Shown: piece by piece, positions 46,701-58,700 of the stretch | Layout of the letters: every line of letters begins with the position of its first letter | How positions within the stretch are numbered: position 1 is the first letter of the stretch | DNA from: Hymenolepis diminuta | Lineage: Eukaryota; Platyhelminthes; Cestoda; Cyclophyllidea; Hymenolepididae | Assembly: GCA_900708905.1 (NCBI GenBank) | Contig: CAADRB010000001.1 | Location: 5,244,649-5,308,648, forward strand | Length of the DNA: 64,000 nt | Reading direction: 5' to 3' | Notes under the pieces: generated by a model | What the model saw: only the letters and a program-made list of their open reading frames with translations | Told to the model about the DNA's origin: nothing | Databases searched by the model: none | Made by a program: the position numbers and the translations under genes

Positions 46701-49700
46701 GAGTGGGTGATGGAAGCCAAAGGAGGATATATAGAATAAAACCCAAGTTAATATTGTCCATTTGGTTTGTTACAAGAAATCAAGTTTCAGCCATTGACAG
46801 TTCCATTTTCTTATTATATGTGCTCAGCTTTATCTAGGTGGTTGGTTTTTTTCATTATTTCTTTTGGTTCTTTTGGTTAAGGTGATATGAAAGTTTCTTT
46901 AATTTGTCTATTATTGAGTGTTTTTTTCCGATATATTAGCTGGTGATTATTTCTAATTTTTTCTGAATGTCCATTAATAATCCTATCCAACCTTTTCTGC
47001 GGAAGTTCCTAGCTAAATATCGGCGGGCTTTATGAAAGCATAGGGAACAATGACCATCTGATAAAAGTGTTTGCAAAGGTATAGTCAAAATTGCGCTTTC
47101 TGATAGACTTTTATCTTCACTTTTACTAAAGTGGCCAACAGATTTTTTGACCAAATTAATGTTCTAGAGCTAGGCCTTCGCGTGGGTAGTCAAAACGTTC
47201 GTTAAAGGTTCACCCGATCTCAATAGTTTCCTAATTTCAGTCCGTTTTAGCACTTCTTCTATGCGATTTTCAGATTTTTATGAATGATCCTTTGCATTCT
47301 CCGATTAACTACTATGCCGATTTACTAAAACAATTAGAACGATCCATTTCAGATCACATCTAAGTAGGAAGTTTAGTAATAGTAAATGATGGAAAATATA
47401 ATTTTGTCATTTTTGATGAGTTACTCGCTTACTTTGAGTGAGAACATAACTCTACTGGCTTTGCAACATTTCAGGGACAAATTCTACTCTATTTGGCAAG
47501 TAAAACGCCTCCAACGAATGTGTATTCTCACGCCGAGGTCGCCATCTCTTCAGCAGTGAACCGTCTTCTTGTCTACGCTCCAGCCTTCAAGGATTTCTTG
47601 AACAAATGTCTCTCCAATGATTCTGCAGTCTCAGCCAAACAACTGATAAAACACCCCTTCATTACCGATCCGATTTGTCATGACCCCAAAATTAAAAATG
47701 GGAAAAATCATGCAAATACTAGTAAGTCTCGGTCTAGAATCATTCATATTTCAGCCTTGGTTATATTTGAGTACCGTTGTTTTTTTGCAATAGATATCAA
47801 TATGTTATCCAGTTCTTCAAAGGACGGTCATTCCTGTTCGCGATTACTGACTGACTTCGATGGTTTTTCAGTAATCGGTCAAGGAGGCTTTGGTTTTGTA
47901 CTAAGAGTAGGTCTATGTAAAGTGTAAACTGCTGAAAATTCAGCTGATTTTATTCAATAACATCATGTTGAGACTTCTTCCCTCTTTGTAGTCTCGAAGT
48001 ATTCTGGAGAATCAAGAATATGCGATCAAATGTGTCCATATTCGCGGCTCTGAGGCTGAAGGCCTTTTGCGTGAAGTCCGGACACTGGCTAGTCTCCAGC
48101 ATGATAACATTGTTCGCTACTTTACCTCCTGGCGAGATGTTCTTCCCAAATCATTCACTACCCGAATTAAGGGTTCTTGTCTCAAAAGTATTAGTGGCAG
48201 TAAAGATGCAGGAACCACTGTGAAGAAGTCCGGCGATGGTGGCAAAGGTATTAGCGTATTATTAAATCTTATTTCGGTATTGATGTTTCTATTCTTTAAG
48301 GTTTGATTCTAGAGCAGAATCATTCATTAGGACATTGAATTTTGGTATTGAGGAAATTCTGTCGAGAATGAATACCGTATAATAACTCCTGTGCCCATTT
48401 AAGATAGCGTTTTCATATGATCACCTTTGTTAGAGGGATAAAATTTTGGCGCCTCCCCGGTGAAAATCTTGAATTCTGTCAGCCTCTTTATTATCCAGAT
48501 TTAACAAGTGCATTTGGCGTTCTGCCCACTGGGTGTGCACCTATGGGTATCGAACCTGCTATCTTTTGTTTCGCAGGCAAGTACGCTAGCCGCTTCACCT
48601 TCGGTACAATAGAGATCTCTTAAATCGGCAAACATTCAATCATTGTATATGAATTCTACATTTTTACTTTATTATATTGGATTCATTAGATGATTTCAGT
48701 CTAGGGCACTTTGGTAGGCGCTCCTCCAGATCGCGGTCTCATTTTTTTGCTACCTATTAGTCGCTACCCTTCCTACTTATTTTGGGTACTTAGATCCGGA
48801 ATTTGGTTTTTGCCATCCCAGGCCTAACAGTTAGTGGCTTGAAGTGTTGCTCAAGTAATTTGCCTTATACCTTATCTTAACTTCAGGAGATTGAGTATGT
48901 TCTACAAAATCTCCCTTTATTTATGTGCTGCATTCTAAATTATATGATAGAGACCCTCCTCCACCCCCGCACCAAGAAGCAGTCACTTTCTGTACTGACC
49001 CAATAAGACGTATTTCACTACTCTACCGACTAATTTTGAATAAATTGTTGCTAGCAAGTTGACGGCCTGGGATGGGGGTTTTTTAGACAATCTAGGATTC
49101 ACGGTTAGCAGATAACCTACGGTGGTAAAGCTGTTAGCTGTTCTTATTTGTTTTTATTGTATATGTAGATGATGTTATAGAATTTGAAGGTACACAAGGG
49201 GGGGAGGAATATGAGGAAGACGATGACGAATTCAGTGATGATGAAGAAGAAGAGGAAAACATTAGCGGTGATCCTTTCGATCGCATTGAGCGGGATCTTC
49301 AGAGGCGCTGTCAAAGACGTGCTGCTGCTGCTGCCGCTGCGAAGAAGAGAAAGGTGCCAACATTTACATTGAGTGCAACTGATTCAGAGAATGAAGATGA
49401 TAGCGCTAATGGTGATGATGATGATGATGATGAGGAGGAGGAGGGGGAGGGGGAGGATGATAACGAAGATGCAGATGTGGAGGAAAGCGATAGTGAATCT
49501 GAGAGTAGTGATGATATCTGGATGAGCGGCTTCCATGAAAGATCGAGCAATGATGTTACATGGTCGAGTACCACAGATGCGTGAGTTTTTATCATTCTTC
49601 TTTTATTTAATGTTATTTCACGTTTAGGGTGATGATGTAACGTCTTGGGGCTCCAGAGAGAATACATCTCATCTAGATCATATCCTGTTTCTTTGCGCCA

Positions 49701-52700
49701 ATTACAACAGATTAAATAGACGAGCTAGGTACATTTGAAATCAGTGGGAAGTCAAGTATACTCAAGCCGTTGTGACTCAAGGGAGTTTATAATGTGATCC
49801 GACTTAGAGAGGTCAGATATCACAGTTACTCTCATTGTAGTATAAATTCCTGTTATAAGATTAAAGATCTTTCTAATAACGACCGTCATAGATCAGGGCT
49901 ATTTGGCGGAGGGTATATCTTAAAATAATTATAAAATGATTAATGTAAGAAAGCAATTAAATATGTTGTGGCCATTATACATTTTATTTGGATAGAAGAG
50001 GCTCTCTTCTCAACCAATTGAATGAGATTGATTTAATTATAATTATGAGTCCATTTATTTTAAGATCACATTAAAAATACAAATTGAACAAATAAATGCA
50101 TAGCTTTCACGAAATTTTGCTCGTTGAAGTGAGAAATCTGCTTGACTTTATAATAACTTTTCGAGCATTTGGATATACTTTTCCAGATTTTTCTAAAAGG
50201 TTGAATTCGGTGGAACATTGTCTCTTCAATTCATGTTACAGTCTTGAATTCGGAATAATTATACAAAATTGACATACGTTTTACAAAACTTGAAAATTTG
50301 CCCAAAATAATAAATAAAGTGCACAAGTCCATTATGGAAAGTAGTGATCGAACTTTACTTGGGTAGAGGGAGGGTATCTTGGAGCCGCTTTAATGAGAAA
50401 CTCACGGGACGATTATTCACTCGCACCATTGGATGTGCACCTTTAAGTATTAATCTCGTGAACTCTAACTTGGTAGACGTGCACGTTGATCACTATGCCA
50501 ACTGCAGCTTCTATTACTCACTCCTCAAGTGTTGTCAGTCTGCCTTCCAGATTTGATTGCTTTCAAATACATACTTTTCATCGCCGTAAAGTTTATAGTT
50601 GATAATAAGGTTGCTAGATTATTTTGATCTCTTTTGTTTTCCTTTAATAGCACTACTGAGACGGATATGCAAAGAAAAAGGAGCCGCGAGAGTGAAAAAG
50701 AGTGTAAGGACTCGGATTCAAAAGATCCTGAAAATGATGTAGTAAGTGTATGGCGCTTTATAACTTATTATTATAATGCTTCATCATAAAAATTTTAAAG
50801 TATTTGAAACAATCGCCACATTGGTGTACAATAAAGTGTCAAGGGGGGAGAGCAAAGTTGGAAAATAGAGTCTTATTTCATTTGAATTATTGGCTGATTA
50901 GGTCTTCCACCTCACTTTTTGAATTATTTCATTGTTTCAAAGTTACTTTATCAGGATGTGACCTCTTGGTTTTCGAATGATTTCATGTTCAGAGCTTATT
51001 CATCAGTTGATCAAATGAAGTGAGTGATCATTCCATTTCGATATGTAGTCTCTTATAATAACCATGAACAGTTAGTTTCTGCGAATGATTTTTGTCCCTT
51101 AATATTCAGACCTGTTCAGTAAATGCTATCTGTATTCAACTTTTATTCGTTCTTTTAGGTCCAATACTTCATCATTCAGATGGAGCTTTGCGCTTGCAAG
51201 ACTCTTAGAACAGTACTTGACGAAGCTGCTGTGAGTATTAGTCAAGACCGAGCCTGGAGCTACTTTCGTGAAATGACCGATGGTTTGGCCTACATTCACT
51301 CCAAAGGTGTTATCCATCGTGACCTCAAACCTGCCAATATTCTTCTGGATTCCAATGACCATGTGAAAATTGGTGATTTTGGTCTGGCTACTCGAATGTC
51401 TGCGAAAGCTTGTTGTGCCTGGAAGGAGTATTCGGCATTTAAGGTAATTATTACTTTTATTTATGTAAATCTTTTTTAGTTGAATGGCTGTTTTAGTGGA
51501 TTCACAAGCCAATGGAAATCTAAGTTTTATGATAAGATACCGTGGTGTGTTAATTCCTGTGCTATATTCATTCATGCATACGTCATTAATTCATTTCTGC
51601 GTCGTACTTATCATTGTTGTCCGGCCTGCTCTGAGGTCCTAGTGATTAATACAATGATACAGTCCCGAATCTGTTTATATTCCCATTCATCACGTAAAAA
51701 CCACCAATTTCGCTGAAAATTAAACTTTATCATACACTCACCTGTCTACATTATTGGTATTCGATTTGTTTGTACTGTAAGCCACCTATCGAGTTGCTAA
51801 GGAAGAATAGAAAGTAGGCTAAGCTAGCAAACCAGTAAGGAAGCACGCAGAGCGTGTATAAATGAGGAGGTTGACTTAGCCAGATATACTAGGCTTTAAA
51901 TCCAATACTGCTTGAAAGAATAGCGGCCATTGTGTCACAGTGGTCGTTCTCTCTCCCTTTCGATCTTTCGATCTCCCTTATTCCTATAGACCTTCATGTT
52001 CTTTCATTATATACTGCCTTATCTATAGGATGTGCCTTAGTGACGACATATTTAGACAACGCGTCATCCCGTATATGCCAATCTTTATGACACTGCAAAT
52101 TAATTGCTTATTAGAAATAAAGTTTACAGGTATTCCTACAACTGCTTTTAAATCGAATTCATTTGAATATCTTATTTATCTCAAATATGAGGCTGACGTT
52201 CATCCTTCATTATCGATTTCCTATGCTACTCAAGATTAGCCATCTAGCATTCTATAGCACTGGTTGATTGCGTTTATTTTCTATAAAATTACCTGAAAAA
52301 TTATTTTCTGATCGTTATTATCTTCCTTAGGGCTGAAGATGGTAGTCAGACGGTGGTTTGATCATCAGACACTTGTCACTTATTTTTGCGGTTCCATAAT
52401 CTTGCTCATAATATTGTATTTTTAATTGTTTTCTATTAATGTTTTTGGGACGTTTCACAGTTTTTACGTGAATTGCTTTTTTACTAATTTACCTAAGACG
52501 TAAGTATGTGGTTTGCGAATATAATTTTGTTCCGCTCAGATTTGCGGTCATGTTTAACTGAACCTTAATATTACAATAAGTAGCCACTGATGTATCTAAG
52601 GCTGCTACTGCGATATTGCTAGGTTCACATTTAAGTTACGCCATTACTATGGTTGCTCGAGACTAGAAGAAATAAGGAATAATGGGCCTTTATCTCACAC

Positions 52701-55700
52701 GGCTGTTCTATCGAGAAAATAAGGTGAATCATAGATTTTGGTCAGTGGGACTTGTTTTGTTGTCGGAGTGGTCAATTGGTGCAGCAGTCGCGAGATTGCT
52801 TTATTTGCCGCAAGCATGGAAAGTCAATGATTGATAGTTCATTTCGTGAGGGTTAAAGTCCGAAAATATTCATTTAAATTTTTTCTTTGAGTTTCAGTGT
52901 ATTGTTACAGATACTAATATTATCTATTTTCAGCTTCTTTGTTAAGGTAGAAAACTCAGCTCTAAAGAACTGAGTATAAGCTTTATTGCAACCACTATTT
53001 CAATATCCATTAGTACCATTTTCAATATTTTATATATCTTCACTGTAAAGCACGGCTATCGCAATGGTAAACTCGATCGTTCGTACGGTTCTAACTTGGG
53101 AGCGGTTCTGGAAAATCCCGAGGAAGGATCCAATCCTACAGTTGATCCCTCATCATCAAATACAAATTTGCCCTCTGTGACGGTTTCCCATCTCAATACC
53201 ATGACTAGCAATGTGGGTACCTATATCTACATGAGCCCAGAGATTTCCAAAACCTCAAAGACCAAGAGTCGGCGTCTTGTATACGATGAGGTTTGTGGCT
53301 ACTTCCTCATGTAATATATTTTTATCTCCTTCATTTTTTACCACTAATCCTTTCTTGCAGAAAGTTGATATCTACAGTCTAGGAATAGTGTTGTTTGAGA
53401 TGTTCTATCGTCGAACTAGCACCGGGATGGAACGTGCTAAGATATTTGATGATCTTCGAAAACAGAAGATCATTCTTCCACCTGACTGGAATGCCAAGGC
53501 TATGCCCAATCAAACGTATCTAATTAAAGCGCTACTTCAGCATGATCCTACTCTCCGACCATCGGCTTCTGTAAGTGGACATTCCTGTGATTCGACGTAA
53601 ATATTCTTTAAAAGTCGCTTGAGTTTTTTCCACGTGAGTGCAATGGAATGATTTCAGATCGCTTTCTAGAATAGTCATAGGTGTGCCATAGTTCACTGAT
53701 CTATCTTGCAATTTTCAATTTGATTATATTTTTCTCTTGAACTCTCATACCAAATCCTTTTTTTGCTTAATTTGAGCGATTTGATAAATAGTGATGACTG
53801 CCGTCGACAAAAAAGGAATTACAGGATGCGGTGTTCTCATAGGAGCTACTCTAGGATACCCTCCCTATTATTAACACATCCTTTGATGGGCTTAGGAATA
53901 TAGGTATAACTGAACAAACGGTAAAACCTTGACGTTAGTAAAATACAGACATTTCACTTCCACTAGAGTAACAGGAACTGTCTAGACCGAAGCATCTAAA
54001 GCAACAACTAATGCGATTGATCGTCGGCATCAACGAATGCCGATCTCGTCACTTGCATCATGACAGATGTGCGCATTTACCGCTTCGTAAAGTGTGGTCC
54101 AATCCACTGTTATAAGGTATGTTACAGTTGCGACCATAGAGAAAAAGAAGTCGGAGACTAAACTAGAAAAGAAAAGTATATTTTCCAGATGAGACCGGAT
54201 TCACGTAATTTGAAATATATATACATATATACAATAAGAATTATGTTTGGTCGGGTTTTGATTGGCTGGAGAAGATTGAACCAAGCCATGGATTTCTATA
54301 TTCAATGCTACAGACTAATCGGTGATAGTTGACTTTGTCGTGGTGTAGCCTGTCATGGTTATGACGTGGAAGTGACAAAGTGATGACGTAGAATCGATAT
54401 TGCACTTCTGGTGCACGACAAAGCATTTTTTTGCCTTCCTATCGGACTACTGCGTCATTTTTTCGTCATTACTACTTATGGAAAATATCCTAGAAAAGAA
54501 AGAAAACAGTGACACTGAATAGTAAGAGAAGTCCCCGAGTAGAAGTAAGTACTTAATTCAGGGTATTAAAAGTACTCATTCTTCGCTTGCTTTCTGAATT
54601 CATCAGGATGTCTGCGTCCTATTTAATGGGTATCTGGATGATATTCTGGTGTTGCAGTTCTAAAATTGCAAGATTCAACCCCCTATCTGCGATTGTTTTT
54701 ATGTCCAGTATGTTCAGAGGGGATTAAGGACAGTTTGTTGATGCTAGCTAAGTTGAGTTTAGTATCGACATCTTAAACATTTTTTAATGAATGAGTAGCC
54801 CATTTTCAATTGTTATTCCTGAATTTTTTGATAAATAACGTTCCTCTTAATTCGAATTTATATTTCGGTGGTTCAAATCATGTGTCAGAAGCGAAACATT
54901 TCTACAGTTTTTTCATTTGGTCCCCATGCTCATATTAGCACCCGTTTTTAGCATTGGGTATTAATTTGTCATTAAATTGCTCGTGTCAAACTGCGTCACA
55001 TCGTGTCACTGTTTATTTAGTCCAGTCCACACTTACTGATCATGTGACAAACTAAAGTGATTATTTTATTCATTCTCTTACGTTTGCTTTTTGTCTAGGA
55101 TATTCTCGCTTCTTCGCGTATTCCACCTCTGGAATCAACTGAATCGGCCTTTCGACAGCAAGTTCTCGGTGTAATGAAGGATAAGAACAACAAACTCTTT
55201 CGTTTTATCACAAATAGTCTCCTCACTTCAACCTGTTCTCAAGCTGATGTAAATCCTGTTTCGCACGCAGTTTATGTTATTTTGAGTTTATTTCGCGCTG
55301 AGTTTGTCTTTTGCATCCAAACCGCAATAGGTTTAATTGGACTGAAAATGCATCCATTACAGCGTGCATATCTAACTAATGGTTCATAGCCATTTAGCTG
55401 ACCTTGTAGGTAAAATTTCACTTGGAATCAGAAAGGTGTTTACAAGTTTTAATAGTTATATGTTGTTAAACCAACTAGGTTATTCTTATTTTACTCTCCA
55501 TAGTGGAAAAACTATCATGATATCACGATACTTTGTTAACAGTTATGTAGCCAACTGCTAAGGCTGATCATAATATCAGTAACTACCACGATAAATGAAG
55601 AGAAGGAAAACAAGTGTAAGGGATCACCAGTTGGTGATCCGAATCGATTGCAATCTCTTTAATCATCAAACGCCCTTACTAATTCAGCATTTTATTCTGT

Positions 55701-58700
55701 CATTAATTTAAGACTTTTGAGCCTGCCCTAATCTGAGTGGACTATTTGTTAACATTTTTATTGTAACCACATTTCTTCAATGCGGTCCCTTTACTAACTC
55801 AAATACTCTCCCGTCTTTTAGCCTTCGGTATTTTAGGGCTGTCAATTTAGCGGCACTGAGAGAGGGTTTTAGCTACCTCTAGTTTTACGGCTATTCACTT
55901 AATACTGTGGACATCCCAGTTAGCAGTAGGAAGTGGTGATTGTGCATCGTGAAAACCACTTGGTTTTTCCTTTGCTTTAGTGCAAAAGGTCTGGGGTTTT
56001 GAACCCCAATCAATAAATAACCTGTGGCACACAAGATTTTGTCCTCCTAAATGTTGAGATTTACCTATAAATGGAATCAAACATTCAATCTCATTTTTTG
56101 TAGGACTACCTTTTCGATCGGTCAAAAAGTCTCCTGACAAAAACCCAATCTCTACAGCTTCCCTACGCCATGAACTCCCAAACCGAGTCCGAAGCAGACG
56201 TTCAAGCCCGTCTTCGCGACTTTTCACGTTACCAACTTTTTGAACGTTACGTTGCCCAACATCTGGAGTCAGTTTTCACCGCTCACTGTGCAATTCCAGT
56301 TCAACCGCCCATCCTAATCCCGGTGAACAAATTTTCTACGGCATCATGGATCCGACCTTCTCCTCTTACCAGTGGCGCCTTGACTTTCGGATCATTTGGC
56401 AGCACTTCTGTAGATTCTGGAGATAGTAACCAATTGTCTGGCGCTCGAAATACTGTTGGGGGTCCGGTGCTCATCGCTTCAGCTGGAGTTCCAGTTTCTT
56501 TACCAGATGCCTTGCATTTGGGAATAGCGAGAATTCTGGCTATTAGCGGAATCGTCCCTCAAGTGAATAGGGAAATGCGTACATATCAGATTGGAAGGGT
56601 CTATAGACCATGGCCGGGTGCAAATCCACTGAAAGCTGTTGACGGACCGGTTGAAATGGAGAACGGAAGTTTTGATATTCTGGCAGAGAGTTTTCAGTAA
56701 GTTGAACCGATTTTACCTACATAACTGTTAAATTAGTAGTAGTAAATATGCGTTAATCTATTTAACATTTCTTAAAATTGGTAATTAGTTCTATATATTC
56801 TACTGGTAAAATATAGCATTTCTTACCAATCTTTGTATACCGGTGGTCAGCGTACACGCTGGACTTGTCAGGGATCACGAAATCAATGATCACCGGCGCG
56901 TACGTCCAGTGATTTGGATGGCCAACCCCATTGGTTTAATGGTAGAATGGGAGTTTCTTATAAGAGCGGCACCAGGTTATCTTCCTACCCAAGTTAGATG
57001 TTGTAAGCACTTTCCATAATGAACTTTGGGATTTTTTTATCAATCCTTGATAAATTGAAATCATAAATGGCATTCAGTGAATGGCTTCTACCGCCTTACA
57101 CTTATGTAAGTGTCTTATTTTATGAAAGCTGGCTCCTATCACCTATACTCGCCTACCCAGCGGTCGCCTTGGTCTCAGATACTTTTCCAGAATGGATGTT
57201 GAGAATTGGGATGAATATCAAGGAACGGTTGGAACTCAGGAACCAATCACCACATTGATGCCTTTAATTCGATTGGCGATGGTAATTAGTATCCCATTCT
57301 ATGAAACAGCTATTAAAGGGAACTGCGTACCTGCAGATTAGTTAGAAAGATAATTATACAAGTTAGATCTCTTTTCTGTAACTCCAGAGCATACAGTACA
57401 AATTACAATTTCAAAGTTTCACTTGTCCTATACGAACCTCACAGAAATTAATCCTCATAACTCGAAAATAATACCCACGTCCCCTTGGGGGAGGGGGGGG
57501 GGATTATTGTAAAATTTCCTTTTCGAAAAGCAAAAACAATATCGAGTTACTGGTTAAGAATACATTGTATTCTTATCGGATATTCTAATCTGCTCTCTCT
57601 TTTAGACCTGAGCTCTTTGTAGAGATATTCCAAATTCTCACCGAGGTCATTTCCAAAATTCCAATTGACGTAAGTGATGTTCTATTAATTTTGAATTTGT
57701 TCACCTGGAGAGGAGATAAATGAGTGATTTTCTTCTTTTGCACCTTTCAGGGAATGACCTACGTACTGTACCTCAATCATACCAGCCTGGTTGAGTACAT
57801 CTTTGATATTCTCTCCGTCCCGGTCGACCTTCGCCCTCGTTTGTGGAGGAAGTTGGCAGAAGCCTGTGAATTTCCAGAAGCCTTCGTTCTTCAACATCCA
57901 TTACCAGGTGGACCATCCTTTCGACGTCATGTTGTCTTTCCCGATCTTCTTCTACAGACTTCTCTCAAGCAGCAAAATGGCCAATCAAGACGCTCTGGTG
58001 CTAATAGCTTCATACAGCGTCACCTACCCCGACTGATGAAATACGAGACGACTAATGTAGCTGATTTGATCAAGACTCTGATGGATGTTCAGACCGCTTC
58101 ACATCAGGAAGAGAGTTCAGTGAGTAGACGAGAGGCAAGTATTAAACAACACTGTCAGAAGCTCAAGGCTATAGTGGAATGTATTACCAAGTGGGAGGGT
58201 CTTCCTTCTCTTAAGGTATGTTTGGTTTTTTACATCGGTTTCTTTTCCAGACATTATTTCCCCCGACAAATTAAACTTTCATAGTTTCAACATTAATCAT
58301 GAAGAAGTATCCAAACTCGAAGCAAAAAAAGGAATGTAGGCAATCAGTGAGAGTCAGAATCAAAATCCCCATACTGATCAGATTGTCTGCCTTCTTATGT
58401 TTAAATTGAGGTTAATCTCATCTTATTGTTATTAACGTTTCTTTTGATGACAGTATTCACGCGATCTCGCAGCTATTGTTTTTTTTTTCACGTAGTTTTT
58501 ATAACGTCCAAGTTCTGGTAGATTTTCTCGGTGTTTGTAGTAATAGATCCGCCTTTGCCACCTCATCTAGGGGTCATTCGTGAAGAGTCCATAACATCGA
58601 GGATTCAACCGCAAAGCTTCCCTTTTATGCACGCCTTTCACTTGCAGTTGATATTCCATAGTGCTAGGAATAGAATAGAATTCGCCTTCTTTCACGCCGA

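Larger units (their letters stand above)
32711..47721 (+). other. EIF2AK4: GCN2 pseudokinase domain (exons 8-11)
   Basis: Exons 32711-32949, 39098-39327, 41746-41925, 47475-47721, about residues 275-574. Matches to the human pseudokinase in order: [10 protein letters not shown] (human LYEWVLQW), LKHLSKLN (human LVKLSHPN), [40 protein letters not shown] (human LLSGLDYLHSNSVVHKVLSA), [17 protein letters not shown] (human NVLVDAEGTVKITDYSI) and [20 protein letters not shown] (human DFLKKCVCLDD..PQQLLKHSFI). The DFG position reads SEY, so metal binding is lost, yet an HRD triad is kept. Three introns of 6.1, 2.4 and 5.5 kb split this domain. Confidence 0.9.
47794..53570 (+). other. EIF2AK4: GCN2 active kinase domain with acidic insert (exons 12-18)
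   Basis: Exons 47794-47906, 47992-48247, 49169-49580, 50651-50741, 51159-51443, 53051-53290, 53361-53570. The Gly loop is GQGGFGFV at about residue 603, the ATP lysine is in YAIKC (about 624), and the N-lobe helix gives [20 protein letters not shown]. Then comes an acidic/charged insert (about residues 698-865), as in GCN2 of other animals. The C-lobe has [13 protein letters not shown] (catalytic Asp about 920), IGDFGLAT (Asp about 938), [11 protein letters not shown] as activation-loop end (SPE in place of APE), [15 protein letters not shown], and [10 protein letters not shown]. All residues needed for catalysis are present. Confidence 0.93.

Noticed and set aside
49311..49667. Minus-strand Ser/Leu-rich 118-codon frame
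   Set aside because: Antisense shadow of the Asp/Glu codon runs in GCN2 exon 14.
55980..56015. B-box-like GGGGTTTTGAACCCC in GCN2 intron 19
   Set aside because: No A box at correct spacing and no shared body with the SINE family; may simply be a short palindrome.
56930..57005. tRNA-Gly-like sequence (TTTAATGGTAGAATGG...)
   Set aside because: The front half resembles tRNA-Gly but the acceptor stem, anticodon loop and T arm do not form; at best a pseudogene or SINE scrap.
57487..57502. Poly-G run
   Set aside because: Single homopolymer in an intron; no second G-tract set for a convincing quadruplex, and prone to sequencing error.
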